Shown: piece by piece, positions 37,999-47,161 of the stretch | Numbering within the stretch: the stretch's first letter is position 1 | Layout of the letters: each line of letters starts with the position of its first letter | Source: Enterobacillus tribolii | GTDB lineage: Bacteria > Pseudomonadota > Gammaproteobacteria > Enterobacterales > Enterobacteriaceae | NCBI RefSeq assembly: GCF_003363015.1 | Contig: NZ_QRAP01000006.1 | Span: forward strand, 1-64,000 | DNA length: 64,000 nt | Direction: 5' to 3' | Notes under the pieces: model-generated | The model's database searches: none | Told to the model about the DNA's origin: nothing | What the model saw: only the letters and a program-made list of their open reading frames with translations | Program-made: the position numbers and the translations under genes

Positions 37999-39489
37999 AT
38001 GATACCTGTCGTCGCGCTGGTCGGGCGCCCGAATGTGGGAAAGTCCACGCTGTTCAACCGCCTGACGCGCACCCGTGATGCGCTGGTGGCTGATTTTCCG
38101 GGACTGACCCGCGACCGCAAGTATGGCCGCGCCGAAGTTAATGGTCAGGAATTTATTGTCATCGATACCGGCGGTATTGATGGCACAGAAGACGGGGTGG
38201 AAACCCATATGGCCGAACAATCGCTTTTGGCGATTGAAGAGGCGGATGTCGTCCTGTTCATGGTGGATGCCCGTGCCGGGCTGATGCCGGCGGATGAGGG
38301 CATCGCCCGGCATCTGCGCAGCCGGCAGAAAGCCACGTTTCTGGTGGTAAACAAAACCGACGGCCTGGATCCTGACGTTGTTACCGGCGATTTCTACGCC
38401 CTGGGGCTGGGAGAAACCTATGCGATTGCGGCCTCTCACGGACGCGGCGTCACCCAGCTCATTGAGCATGTTCTGCAACCGTTTATGCCGCCGGAAGAAG
38501 TTGAAGTCGAGCTGACGGAAGAAGAGGCCAATGCAGCGTATTGGGCTGAGCTGGAGGAAGAGGGTGAATTGGCGGAGGAGGGTGAAGAGGAAGAAGATGC
38601 CTTCGATCCGCAGAGCCTGCCGATCAAGCTGGCTATCGTCGGGCGCCCGAATGTGGGTAAGTCCACGCTAACTAACCGCATTCTGGGTGAAGAGCGGGTG
38701 GTGGTTTACGATATGCCGGGAACCACCCGTGACAGTATTTATATTCCGATGGTGCGCGATGAGCGTGAGTACGTACTCATTGACACCGCCGGGGTGCGTA
38801 AACGCGGCAAAGTGACGGACACGGTGGAAAAATTCTCCGTGATTAAAACCTTGCAGGCGATTGAAGACGCCAACGTGGTGTTGTTGGTTATTGACGCCCG
38901 TGAAGGTATTTCCGATCAGGACCTGTCGCTGCTGGGCTTTATTCTCAACGCCGGGCGTTCGCTGGTTATTGCGGTCAACAAATGGGACGGTTTGTCTCAG
39001 GAAACGCGCGATCAGGTAAAAGAAACGCTGGATCTGCGCCTCGGCTTCGTCGATTTTGCCCGCATTCACTTTATCTCCGCCCTGCACGGCAGCGGCGTGG
39101 GCAATCTGTTTGAATCCATTCAGGAAGCCTACGAGTGTGCGACCCGCCGGGTTAGCACGTCCTTACTGACCCGTATCATGAATATGGCGCAGGACGATCA
39201 CCAGCCGCCGCTGGTACGCGGCCGCCGGGTGAAGCTGAAGTATGCCCATGCGGGCGGTTATAACCCGCCGATTGTCGTTATTCACGGTAATCAGGTGAAA
39301 GACCTGCCTGACGCTTACAAACGCTACCTGATGAACTACTTCCGCCGTTCCCTGAAGGTTATGGGGACGCCGATCCGTATTCAGTTTAAGGAAGGGGATA
39401 ACCCCTTTGCCAACAAGCGCAATACGCTGACGCCGAATCAGATGCGTAAACGTAAGCGCTTGATGCAGCATATGAAAAAGAGTAAATAA
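37999..39489 (+). CDS. der: Ribosome assembly GTPase Der (EngA)
   Basis: Double-Era-like GTPase needed for 50S subunit maturation. Two G domains each start with GRPNVGKST (residues about 8 and 211), with switch motifs DTGGIDG and DTAGVRK and NKxD motifs NKTDG and NKWDG. A KH-like C-terminal domain follows ([15 protein letters not shown]). A very acidic linker (about 160-205) joins the G domains. The ATG at 37999 (MIPVVALVG) gives 496 aa and is preceded by GAGG; a longer frame starts 36 bp earlier but does not match the family. Confidence 0.97.
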   Translation: MIPVVALVGRPNVGKSTLFNRLTRTRDALVADFPGLTRDRKYGRAEVNGQEFIVIDTGGIDGTEDGVETHMAEQSLLAIEEADVVLFMVDARAGLMPADEGIARHLRSRQKATFLVVNKTDGLDPDVVTGDFYALGLGETYAIAASHGRGVTQLIEHVLQPFMPPEEVEVELTEEEANAAYWAELEEEGELAEEGEEEEDAFDPQSLPIKLAIVGRPNVGKSTLTNRILGEERVVVYDMPGTTRDSIYIPMVRDEREYVLIDTAGVRKRGKVTDTVEKFSVIKTLQAIEDANVVLLVIDAREGISDQDLSLLGFILNAGRSLVIAVNKWDGLSQETRDQVKETLDLRLGFVDFARIHFISALHGSGVGNLFESIQEAYECATRRVSTSLLTRIMNMAQDDHQPPLVRGRRVKLKYAHAGGYNPPIVVIHGNQVKDLPDAYKRYLMNYFRRSLKVMGTPIRIQFKEGDNPFANKRNTLTPNQMRKRKRLMQHMKKSK

Positions 39490-39492
39490 TAG

Positions 39493-39520
39493 ACGGGGCA
39501 CAGAATGTGCCCTGTTTTTT
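39493..39520 (+). terminator. Terminator of der
   Basis: Nine-bp stem ACGGGGCAC / GTGCCCTGT with an AGAAT loop and a following T run, four bases after the der stop. Confidence 0.9.
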
Positions 39521-39569
39521 GTCTGCCGGCCGGTGCGGTCTGGGCCTGTCAAAGCGTATGGATGGTGTC

Positions 39570-40526
39570 ATGTCCTGGGAAACATGGAGTTTTGCATTCG
39601 GCGTTACCGTACCCAACCTGATGATGCTGATGTTGGGCGTCGTGCTGCGGCGCTTCCGGCTATTGGATGACGCGTTTTGCGACGGCGCCACCCGGTTGGT
39701 GTTCAATCTTTCCCTGCCGTGTCTGCTGTTTTTCAGCACGGCGGCTAACCGTGCCGATTTGGGCAGTAACCTGACTTTTGTGGTGTACGGCGGCGTAGCA
39801 ACGCTGGCGTGCTTTTTATTGCTGGAACTGGCGGCAACTAAACTGGTGAAAGAGCCGCGTGAACGCGGGATCTTCGTGCAGGGCGGGTTTCGGTCGAATA
39901 CGGCGATTGTCGGCCTGGCTTACTGCGCCAGCGCGTATGGCGATGAAGGCGTCGCCGTCGGCTCGATGTATATGGCGGTAACGGTGATCATGTTTAACGT
40001 GCTGTCCGTCATTACGCTGACCCGCTCACTGGCGGGGAGCGGACGGCGCGGCATCGGCATTGGCGTGATTGCACGCGGGGTGGTGACCAACCCGCTGATT
40101 ATCGGCATCGTGCTGGGGCTGGCTTACGCGCAGAGCGGGTGGACGATTCCCAAAGTGATCGCGGATACCGGCAGCTTTATTTCCGCGCTGGCACTGCCGC
40201 TGGCGTTGTTGTGCACCGGCGCCAGCATTGGCTGGCGCGCTATGTTCAACTCATCCAATACTGCGGGCTATGCGGCAGTTGCCAAGCTGATGCTGGTGCC
40301 TGGCCTGATGACGCTGGGCGGCCTGGCGATCGGGCTGCGTGGCGTGCAGCTCGGCGTGATGTTTTTATTTACTTCAACGCCCACGGCGGCGGCCAGCTAT
40401 GTAATGACCCGTGCCATGGGCGGTAATGCGACGCTGGCGGCGAATATCATCGCGCTGACGACGCTGGGTTCCTTTTTTACCACCGCTGTGGGACTCTATG
40501 TACTGCGCCATTTGGGCGTCATTTAA
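39570..40526 (+). CDS. AEC (auxin efflux carrier) family permease
   Basis: About 318 aa inner-membrane protein with around 10 hydrophobic helices. The AEC layout is clear: an N-terminal helix with a conserved VFNLSLPCLLFF segment (about residue 41), the central GGFRSNTAIVGLAY (about 104) and the C-terminal half with LALPLALLCTGAS and TSTPTAAASYVM. Family members export or import malonate, malate, auxin and other small organic anions; the substrate here is unknown. Several in-frame starts exist (39507, 39558, 39570); 39570 (MSWETWSFAFG) is chosen because 39507 falls within the der terminator. It stands 13 bp before a zinc-ribbon gene. Confidence 0.85.
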   Translation: MSWETWSFAFGVTVPNLMMLMLGVVLRRFRLLDDAFCDGATRLVFNLSLPCLLFFSTAANRADLGSNLTFVVYGGVATLACFLLLELAATKLVKEPRERGIFVQGGFRSNTAIVGLAYCASAYGDEGVAVGSMYMAVTVIMFNVLSVITLTRSLAGSGRRGIGIGVIARGVVTNPLIIGIVLGLAYAQSGWTIPKVIADTGSFISALALPLALLCTGASIGWRAMFNSSNTAGYAAVAKLMLVPGLMTLGGLAIGLRGVQLGVMFLFTSTPTAAASYVMTRAMGGNATLAANIIALTTLGSFFTTAVGLYVLRHLGVI

Positions 40527-40539
40527 CGGGAGAAAACTG

Positions 40540-40761
40540 ATGGATGCGCTATGCCCGGTTTGCCGGCAGAATATGCTGTGGCGTGATGGTCACTTCTTTT
40601 GTGAGCGTTGCCGGCAGGGTTACCAACGCCAGGCACTGTGCCCGGAGTGTGAAAAGCCATTGCAGGAATTGAAGGCCTGCGGCGCTGTTGATTACCTTTG
40701 CCAGAATGGTCACGGATTGATCTCCCGCAAGAGGGTACGTTTTAGCTATATTCCGCTGTGA
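40540..40761 (+). CDS. yfgJ: YfgJ-like zinc-ribbon protein
   Basis: 73 aa with two Cys pairs of zinc-ribbon type (LCPVCRQNM, FCERCRQG) plus LCPECEKP and a C-terminal motif KACGAVDYLCQNGHGLISRK shared with E. coli YfgJ. The start at 40540 has a good SD (ACGGGAG) and matches the known length (about 71 aa). Function is unknown. In E. coli it also follows der, so the AEC permease has been placed between them. Confidence 0.85.
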   Translation: MDALCPVCRQNMLWRDGHFFCERCRQGYQRQALCPECEKPLQELKACGAVDYLCQNGHGLISRKRVRFSYIPL

Positions 40762-40854
40762 CTTAACAAGTAATTTGTGCTAAATAGATTAACGGATGAT
40801 TTTTATTCTCACTGATATATTGAATCGCCAATTTGCTATTTTTAATTAACTCAA

Positions 40855-40870
40855 TACCCCTAAAGTGGTA
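40855..40870 (+). promoter_or_regulatory. NarL/NarP-type 7-2-7 inverted repeat upstream of nrfA
   Basis: TACCCCT-AA-AGTGGTA: the first heptamer fits TACYYMT fully and the second fits its complement at 6 of 7 positions, with the 2-base spacing preferred by NarP and NarL. It is about 160 bp upstream of the FNR-like box and 315 bp before nrfA. E. coli nrfA is under NarP/NarL control from a nearer site. The rest of the 423-bp gap (40762-41184) is AT-rich and contains no credible gene. Confidence 0.55.
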
Positions 40871-41018
40871 TTTATTATTAACTGTGAGAGTGACCAGGTA
40901 ATTATTATCGAAAATCTGACTCTCTGCGCATTTCTATTTTATGCCTTCCCGTCATTCTATTTCCATCCTGCTATCTGCTTCGCAAAAAACGATTTTTTCG
41001 CCCATAACCTGAACTGAT

Positions 41019-41032
41019 TTGATTAAAAACAA
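41019..41032 (+). promoter_or_regulatory. Candidate FNR box of the nrfA promoter
   Basis: TTGATTAAAAACAA matches the FNR palindrome TTGATNNNNATCAA at 9 of 10 defined bases. A -10-like TTATAT at 41057-41062 lies at the distance expected for a class II FNR-activated promoter. E. coli nrfA is FNR-dependent. Confidence 0.65.
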
Positions 41033-41184
41033 TATTTTCATTGTGGTTTTTAGTTCTTATATCCATGAGCAATAAAACCCTCTGATTGACGCCACCTTGT
41101 TTATTCGACAGCAGGATGGCGGATAAAAATAAAATGGCTGCCGGCATCCTTTCCCGGTTCGGCCTTAATCTGGAAGACGCACTT

Positions 41185-42624
41185 ATGGCTAGGCAAAGCA
41201 AAAAATTACTGCATGTTATGCTTTTGGGGCTGGCGGGAATTTGGGGTGTGAGTCAGGCGGAAACTGCGCCGCCGGCGAACGCAGCCAAGGAACAGAAAGT
41301 CGAAGCGCGTAACGATCGTTTCGCACCGATGCATCCGTCACAATACAACTCCTGGAAGGCGACCAGCGAGCAGTCCGAGCGGGTTGACGCGCTGGGGGAA
41401 GATCCCCGCATGGTCATTCTGTGGGCGGGATATCCTTTTGCCAAAGATTACAACAAACCCCGCGGTCACTTTTATGCGCTGACCGACGTACGTGAAACCC
41501 TGCGTACCGGCGCGCCGAAAACGCCGGAAGACGGCCCGTTGCCGATGGCCTGCTGGAGCTGTAAAAGCCCCGATGTGGCCCGCGTAATCAGCGAGCAGGG
41601 CGAAGACGGCTACTTTACCGGTAAATGGGCGCGCGGCGGACCGGAAATCGTCAACGCGCTGGGCTGCGCCGACTGCCACAATACGGCATCAGATGATTTC
41701 GCCAAAGGCAAACCGGCATTAACGCTGTCCCGTCCTTATATTTCACGCGCAATGGACACCATCGGCAAACCGTTTGAAAAAGCGGGACGTCTCGATCAGC
41801 AATCTATGGTCTGCGCCCAGTGTCACGTGGAATATTATTTCGACGGCGATAAGAAAGCCGTGAAATTACCTTGGGACAAAGGAACCACCGTTGATGATAT
41901 GGAAGCTTACTACGACAATATCGCTTTTGCGGATTGGGTAAACCCCCTGTCAAAAACACCGATGATTAAAGCGCAGCACCCGGAATATGAAACCTGGCGC
42001 GACGGCGTACATGGCAAAAATAACGTTACCTGTATTGATTGCCATATGCCGAAGGTGAAAAACGAGAAAGGCCTGCTTTATACCGATCACAAGATCGGCA
42101 ACCCGTTTGATAACTTCGATCAAACCTGCACCACCTGCCATACGCAGGATAAAGCGGCGCTGCAATCGATTGTCGATCAGCGCAAGAAAGATATTCATGA
42201 CCTGAAGATCAAAGCGGAAGATCAGCTGGTGCGCGCGCACTTCGAAGCGAAAGCCGCCTGGGATGCCGGTGCGACCGAAGCTGAGATGAAGCCGATTCAG
42301 CAGGATATCCGTCACGCACAGTGGCGCTGGGATTACGCCATCGCTTCACACGGCGTCGCCATGCATGCGCCGGACGTTGCGTTGCGGGTGTTAGGCACGT
42401 CGATCAACAAGTCTGCCGATGCCAGAACCAAACTGGCCCGTCTGCTGGCGACCAAAGGCATTACGCACGAAATCGCGCTGCCGGATATCTCTACCAAGGC
42501 GAAAGCACAGCTGGCTCTGGGAATGGACATGGACGCGCTGAACAAAGAAAAACAGGAATTCCTGAAGACGGTTGTTCCCCAGTGGGATGAACAGGCTCGT
42601 AAAGCAGGATTGTTAGACCAATAA
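41185..42624 (+). CDS. nrfA: Cytochrome c552, ammonia-forming nitrite reductase catalytic subunit
   Basis: Periplasmic pentahaem enzyme reducing nitrite to ammonium with six electrons; also reduces NO. Five haem sites are visible: the catalytic CWSCK (Lys-ligated) and four CxxCH (CADCH, CAQCH, CIDCH, CTTCH). A Sec signal ends near GVSQAETA. The ATG at 41185 ([13 protein letters not shown]) follows GGAAG and gives 479 aa, against about 478 in E. coli; the open frame begins 99 bp upstream but that part does not resemble a signal peptide. First gene of nrfABCDEFG. Confidence 0.97.
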   Translation: MARQSKKLLHVMLLGLAGIWGVSQAETAPPANAAKEQKVEARNDRFAPMHPSQYNSWKATSEQSERVDALGEDPRMVILWAGYPFAKDYNKPRGHFYALTDVRETLRTGAPKTPEDGPLPMACWSCKSPDVARVISEQGEDGYFTGKWARGGPEIVNALGCADCHNTASDDFAKGKPALTLSRPYISRAMDTIGKPFEKAGRLDQQSMVCAQCHVEYYFDGDKKAVKLPWDKGTTVDDMEAYYDNIAFADWVNPLSKTPMIKAQHPEYETWRDGVHGKNNVTCIDCHMPKVKNEKGLLYTDHKIGNPFDNFDQTCTTCHTQDKAALQSIVDQRKKDIHDLKIKAEDQLVRAHFEAKAAWDAGATEAEMKPIQQDIRHAQWRWDYAIASHGVAMHAPDVALRVLGTSINKSADARTKLARLLATKGITHEIALPDISTKAKAQLALGMDMDALNKEKQEFLKTVVPQWDEQARKAGLLDQ

Positions 42625-42632
42625 CCAAAAAA

Positions 42633-42651
42633 CGCCCCGCAGAGCGGGGCG
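42633..42651 (+). promoter_or_regulatory. Stable hairpin between nrfA and nrfB
   Basis: Eight-bp stem CGCCCCGC / GCGGGGCG with an AGA loop just after nrfA and no T tract. It may stabilise the nrfA message so that more NrfA than accessory proteins is made. Confidence 0.6.
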
Positions 42652-42670
42652 AATAACCAGTGGAGTCAAT

Positions 42671-43234
42671 ATGAGCGTATTACGTTCGTTATTTGCCACC
42701 GGGGTGCTGGCCTGCTGCTTTATGTTTTCCGCATTACCCGCCAGTGCTCAGGAAAACGCCGGAGCCGACGCGCCGTATAAAGTGGAATTGCAGCGCAATC
42801 CCGACGATGCCTGTACCCGTTGCCATAAGCCGCAGGATTTGGGCATGCACGGCGAACATGCGAAGGCCATCAACCCGAATAACGGCCAGGCGTTAACCTG
42901 TACCAACTGCCACGGTAATCCGGGGCCGCAGCACCGCGAAGGCGGGAAAGATGTGATGCGTTTCAACGAGCCGGTGTATACCGCCAGCCAGCAGAACAGC
43001 GTCTGTATGGCATGCCACCTGCCGGAGAAACTGCAGGCCGCTTTCTGGCCGCATAACGTACACGTGAACAAAGTTGCCTGCGCAAGCTGCCACGAGTTGC
43101 ACCCGGCAACGGATCCGATGCAGAAGCTCAGCGACAAGGGGCGTATTCAGATCTGCGTGGATTGTCACCGTGAACAGCGGGAAAACCCGGCTTTCAATCC
43201 GTCATCGGTTAAGATCCTGAAGGACATACCATGA
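42671..43234 (+). CDS. nrfB: Cytochrome c NrfB, pentahaem electron donor to NrfA
   Basis: Periplasmic pentahaem cytochrome that carries electrons from NrfCD to NrfA. 187 aa with a Sec signal (cleavage after LPASAQ) and five CxxCH sites: CTRCH, CTNCH, CMACH, CASCH and CVDCH. SD GGAG precedes the ATG. It overlaps nrfC by 4 bp (ATGA). Confidence 0.96.
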   Translation: MSVLRSLFATGVLACCFMFSALPASAQENAGADAPYKVELQRNPDDACTRCHKPQDLGMHGEHAKAINPNNGQALTCTNCHGNPGPQHREGGKDVMRFNEPVYTASQQNSVCMACHLPEKLQAAFWPHNVHVNKVACASCHELHPATDPMQKLSDKGRIQICVDCHREQRENPAFNPSSVKILKDIP

Positions 43235-43902
43235 GCTACTCTCGCCGTCAGTTTGTTACCGGCATCGGGGCGCTGATCTTTATGTCTGGACCGGCGGGCC
43301 GAACGGTAGCGCAAACGCTGAATATTAACGGAATACGTTACGGCATGGTGCATGATGAGTCGCTGTGCATCGGGTGTACCGCCTGTATGGACGCCTGCCG
43401 GGAAGTCAACAAGGTGCCGGAAGGCGTCAGCCGGTTGCAGATCCTGCGCAGCGAGCCTGTCGGTACGTTTCCCGATGTGCATTACCGGTTTTACCGGCAC
43501 TCCTGTCAGCACTGTGAAAACGCGCCGTGCGTGGACGTGTGCCCTACCGGCGCCTCGTTTATCGACGCCAAAACCGGCATCGTCGACGTTAACCCTGACC
43601 TCTGCGTGGGATGTCAGTATTGCATCGCGGCGTGTCCGTACCGCGTGCGCTTTATCCACCCGGAGAGCAAAGCCGCGGACAAATGCGACTTTTGCCGTAA
43701 AACCAATCTGGCCCAGGGCAAGTTACCGGCCTGCGTGGAATCCTGTCCGACCAAGGCCCTGACGTTCGGCAACCTGGACGATCCCAACAGCGACGTTTCC
43801 GTGCTGTTGCGCGAGAAGCCGGTGTACCGCGCCAAGGCGGCGCTGGGTACGCAGCCTAAGGTCTACCGGGTGCCCTCACAGTACGGGGAGATAGCGGAAT
43901 GA
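43231..43902 (+). CDS. nrfC: NrfC, four-cluster ferredoxin-like subunit
   Basis: 223 aa periplasmic iron-sulfur protein of the DmsB/NrfC family, passing electrons from the membrane quinol oxidase NrfD to NrfB. The N terminus has a Tat-type signal ([14 protein letters not shown]). Four clusters are implied by [37 protein letters not shown] and the CDFCRKTN...CVESCP pair. Overlaps both nrfB and nrfD by 4 bp. Confidence 0.96.
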   Translation: MSYSRRQFVTGIGALIFMSGPAGRTVAQTLNINGIRYGMVHDESLCIGCTACMDACREVNKVPEGVSRLQILRSEPVGTFPDVHYRFYRHSCQHCENAPCVDVCPTGASFIDAKTGIVDVNPDLCVGCQYCIAACPYRVRFIHPESKAADKCDFCRKTNLAQGKLPACVESCPTKALTFGNLDDPNSDVSVLLREKPVYRAKAALGTQPKVYRVPSQYGEIAE

Positions 43903-44858
43903 ACACGACAACGTCCTCCGCCTTTCACTTTCCTTCGCTGGTCTGGGATTGGCCGATTGCTATTTATCTGTTCCTGATCGGGATCTCCGCCGGGCTGGTG
44001 ACCGTCGCGATTCTGCTGCGCCGTTACCATCCGCAGGCGGGTACTGCGCAGAGCGGCATCATGCGCACCACTGCCATCGTGGCGCCGCTCTCCATCATCG
44101 TCGGTCTGGTGATCCTGATTTTCCACCTGACCCGGCCGTGGACGTTCTGGAAGCTGATGTTCCACTACAGCTTCACCTCGGTTATGTCGATGGGGGTTAT
44201 GCTGTTCCAGGTTTATACCGTGGTGCTGCTGGTTTGGCTGGCGATCATCTTTCATGAGGAAGTTGCCGGGCTGCAACGGCGCTTTGTGCCGCGCATGGGC
44301 TGGATTAACACGCTGGTGAGCCGGCTGGCCGGTTTTACCCGCGGGCTGGAAAACCTGCTGATGGTGCTGGCGGTGCTGCTGGGCGCCTATACCGGTTTTC
44401 TGTTGTCCGCGCTGAAGTCTTATCCGTTCCTGAATAACCCGGTGTTGCCGGCGCTGTTTTTGTTTTCCGGCGTCTCGTCCGGGATCTCCGTGGCGATACT
44501 TACCGCGGTGAAAATGTTCCGGGTTTCACCGGACAGCCAGGAAATTCACTTCGTCCACCGTCTGGAAAAACCGGTGGTCGGGCTTGAGATTTTCCTGCTG
44601 GCCGCCTTCCTGATCGGCCTGCTGCTGGGCGGCGGCGGTAAGGAAGAAGCGCTGATGGCCGCCGTCGGCGGCGGATTCTGGGCGTGGTGGTTCTGGGTCG
44701 GCGTTGTAGGTATCGGCCTCGTGCTGCCGCTGCTGGTGCGCATGGTATGGCGCTCGCATTCTTCCCTGCAACTGTGGTTAACGGCTGGCGCCAGCCTGTG
44801 CGGCGTTCTGCTGTTACGTTTCTTTGTGTTGTACGCCGGGCAAATGACGGTGGTGTAA
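43899..44858 (+). CDS. nrfD: NrfD, quinol-oxidising membrane subunit
   Basis: 319 aa integral membrane protein of the NrfD/PsrC family with about eight helices. It takes electrons from menaquinol and delivers them to NrfC. The family start WDWPIAIYLFLIGISAG is present at about residue 16. Overlaps nrfC by 4 bp and precedes nrfE by 9-18 bp. Confidence 0.96.
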   Translation: MNTTTSSAFHFPSLVWDWPIAIYLFLIGISAGLVTVAILLRRYHPQAGTAQSGIMRTTAIVAPLSIIVGLVILIFHLTRPWTFWKLMFHYSFTSVMSMGVMLFQVYTVVLLVWLAIIFHEEVAGLQRRFVPRMGWINTLVSRLAGFTRGLENLLMVLAVLLGAYTGFLLSALKSYPFLNNPVLPALFLFSGVSSGISVAILTAVKMFRVSPDSQEIHFVHRLEKPVVGLEIFLLAAFLIGLLLGGGGKEEALMAAVGGGFWAWWFWVGVVGIGLVLPLLVRMVWRSHSSLQLWLTAGASLCGVLLLRFFVLYAGQMTVV

Positions 44859-44867
44859 AGGGATACT

Positions 44868-46751
44868 TTGCGGTTGATGATTCCTGAACTGGGAACGATA
44901 GCCTTACTGGCGGCGCTGATGTTGAGCGTCGCCTCTTCTCTGCTGGTATGGGCGGGATGCGTCCGCCGCAGGGAAGAATGGCTGCGTTTTGCCCCGGCGG
45001 CAGGCGTGGCGGTCTGTTTGTTGGTAGTAGCCGCCTTTGCCGTGCTGGTTTTCTCCTTCCTCCGGGATGATTTCTCGGTGCAGTACGTTGCGCAGCACTC
45101 GCACCGGGATCTCCCGCTGCTGCTAAAAATTGCGGCAAGCTGGGGCGGCCACGAAGGCTCGCTTCTGTTCTGGCTGATGGCCCTGACCCTGTGGGGCGGG
45201 CTGTTTGCCTTGCTTTCGCGCCGCTATGATCTGCGCTTCTCCGCGTTAACGCTGGCATTGATGAACGGCGTGAATGCGGCATTCATCATTTTTATCGTCT
45301 GGTTCTCCAGCCCGTTTGCCCGGCTGTTTCCTCCTGCCTGGGAAGGGCGGGATTTGAACCCGATGCTGCAACATATCGCGTTGATTATTCATCCTCCTCT
45401 GCTGTACCTGGGCTATGCCGGGTTTACGTTGTGCGCGGCGATGGCGCTGGGCGCGGTGCTGAACGGTCGTTTTGATGCGGCGATTGCGGGTTGGGTACGG
45501 CGCTGGGCCGGCCCGGCGTGGGGCTTCCTGACGGCGGGAATTATTCTGGGCTCATGGTGGGCATACTGTGAGCTGGGGTGGGGCGGCTGGTGGTTTTGGG
45601 ACCCGGTGGAAAACGCCTCCCTGCTTCCGTGGCTGAGCGGGACGGCGTTGCTGCACAGCCTGGCGGTCAGCGCCCGGCGGGGCATTTTCCGTCACTGGAC
45701 GCTGTTGCTGGCGTTGTTCACCTTTATCCTCAGCCTGTTGGGAACGCTGATCGTGCGTTCCGGCATGCTGGTTTCCGTGCATGCGTTCGCTCTGGATGCG
45801 GAGCGTGCGCTGCCTTTGCTGATTTTGTTCGCCGGGCTGAGTTGCCTGGCGTTGGGATTGTACGCCGCGCGTTGCGATTTACGGCCGGCCGCCGCGCGCT
45901 ACTTCCCTTTCTCGCGTGAAAACCTGATGCTGGGCGCGTTGCTGCTGTTCACGGTAGTGACGTTGGTGGTGCTGATTGGCACCTTCTACCCGATGTTGTA
46001 CGGCCTGATGGGATGGGGAAAAATTTCCGTCGGCGCGCCGTATTTCAACTTGTCGCTGGCACCCATCGCGGTGCTAATCCTGCTGCTGATGGCCGGTTCA
46101 GGCGGCGTGCGCTGGAAATCCGCGCCGGCGCCCGGTAAAACGGCGCTCCTGGGGCTGGCGGCGCTGGCCTGTATTGTCGCGCTGTTAGCCGCGTGGCTTA
46201 CGGGTATCGGCGTATTGGCTGCTGCGATCGTCGGGATCATCGTGTCCGTGACGGTGGCGCAAGCTGGCCCGTTTACGCGCATCAATGCCCGGCTGGGCGG
46301 TATGCTGCTGGCGCATGCCGGGGTGGCGCTGAGCGCGTTGGGGATCGTATTTTCCGCCAGTATTTATCATGAAGTCAGCGTGAATTTATCGCCGGGGCAG
46401 CAAACGACGCTCTCCGGCTATCAGTTCCGTTATGTGAGTGCGGAGCTGCAGGCCAAAGAGAACTACACCGCCGAAGTTTTGCGCGTGGATATTCTGCGTG
46501 AGGGGAAAACGCTGGCGACGGTAATGCCGGAGCGGCGTCACTACACCGCACGCAACCAGTTGATGATTGAACCCGGCATTCACTGGGGCTGGATGGGAAG
46601 CTGGTACGTGGTGGCCGGTGAGAAAACGGACCGGGAGCGCTATGCGATGCGTTTCTATTACCAGCGGGGAGTTCAGTGGATTTGGCTCGGCGGTGTGTTG
46701 ATGATCGCCGGTATGATGTGGAATCGCATGGGCAGGAGGGTATCCCGGTGA
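44868..46751 (+). CDS. nrfE: NrfE, CcmF-like haem lyase for the NrfA active-site haem
   Basis: 627 aa polytopic protein of the CcmF/CcsA haem-handling family. The tryptophan-rich haem motif is present (GWGGWWFWDPVENASLLPW, about residue 230), with conserved histidines in flanking loops (ASWGGHEGS, LIIHPPLLYLGYAGF). With NrfF and NrfG it attaches haem to the unusual CxxCK site of NrfA. The start is ambiguous: the TTG at 44868 has SD AAGGG at good spacing, while the ATG at 44877 is 15 bases from it. It is longer than E. coli NrfE as I recall it (about 552 aa) and nearer to CcmF. Confidence 0.92.
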   Translation: MRLMIPELGTIALLAALMLSVASSLLVWAGCVRRREEWLRFAPAAGVAVCLLVVAAFAVLVFSFLRDDFSVQYVAQHSHRDLPLLLKIAASWGGHEGSLLFWLMALTLWGGLFALLSRRYDLRFSALTLALMNGVNAAFIIFIVWFSSPFARLFPPAWEGRDLNPMLQHIALIIHPPLLYLGYAGFTLCAAMALGAVLNGRFDAAIAGWVRRWAGPAWGFLTAGIILGSWWAYCELGWGGWWFWDPVENASLLPWLSGTALLHSLAVSARRGIFRHWTLLLALFTFILSLLGTLIVRSGMLVSVHAFALDAERALPLLILFAGLSCLALGLYAARCDLRPAAARYFPFSRENLMLGALLLFTVVTLVVLIGTFYPMLYGLMGWGKISVGAPYFNLSLAPIAVLILLLMAGSGGVRWKSAPAPGKTALLGLAALACIVALLAAWLTGIGVLAAAIVGIIVSVTVAQAGPFTRINARLGGMLLAHAGVALSALGIVFSASIYHEVSVNLSPGQQTTLSGYQFRYVSAELQAKENYTAEVLRVDILREGKTLATVMPERRHYTARNQLMIEPGIHWGWMGSWYVVAGEKTDRERYAMRFYYQRGVQWIWLGGVLMIAGMMWNRMGRRVSR

Positions 46752-47161
46752 AGAGCCTGATTTTGTGCCTGCTGTTTTTCCTGCCGCTTTGCGTATCGGC
46801 GCAGATCGTCGATACCTGGCAATTCGCGTCGCCTGAACAACAGAAGCAGGCTTATGATTTGGCACGTGAATTACGCTGCCCGCAGTGCCAGAACCAGAAT
46901 CTGATGGAGTCGAATGCGCCGGTGGCGGTCACTATGCGCCATGAGGTTTTTACCCTGGTTGAGCAGGGGAAAAGCGCTGACGAGATCGTGGCGTCTATGA
47001 CGCAACGCTACGGAGAATTTGTGCGTTACACGCCTTCCCTGACGCGCCATACCCTGTTGCTTTGGGGAGCGCCGTTGCTGTTGGTTGGTATGGCGGGCGG
47101 GGGATGGTGGCTGGCGATGCGTCGCCAGCGTCGTGCGTGGCGTCAGGAGGCGGAAAAATGA
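46748..47161 (+). CDS. nrfF: NrfF, CcmH-like thiol-disulfide protein
   Basis: 137 aa membrane-anchored periplasmic protein that keeps the haem-binding cysteines of apo-NrfA reduced. Signal peptide LILCLLFFLPLCVSA, then the CcmH motif LRCPQCQNQNLMESNAP, and a C-terminal helix near residues 102-122. The GTG start at 46748 overlaps the nrfE stop (GTGA) and has a strong SD AGGAGGG; a longer frame upstream is not credible. Overlaps nrfG by 4 bp. Confidence 0.93.
   Translation: MKSLILCLLFFLPLCVSAQIVDTWQFASPEQQKQAYDLARELRCPQCQNQNLMESNAPVAVTMRHEVFTLVEQGKSADEIVASMTQRYGEFVRYTPSLTRHTLLLWGAPLLLVGMAGGGWWLAMRRQRRAWRQEAEK

Noticed and set aside
46676-46747. Longer N terminus for NrfF
   Set aside because: The 24 extra residues would overlap nrfE by 76 bp and precede a normal signal peptide; the GTG at 46748 with AGGAGGG and GTGA overlap is the better start.
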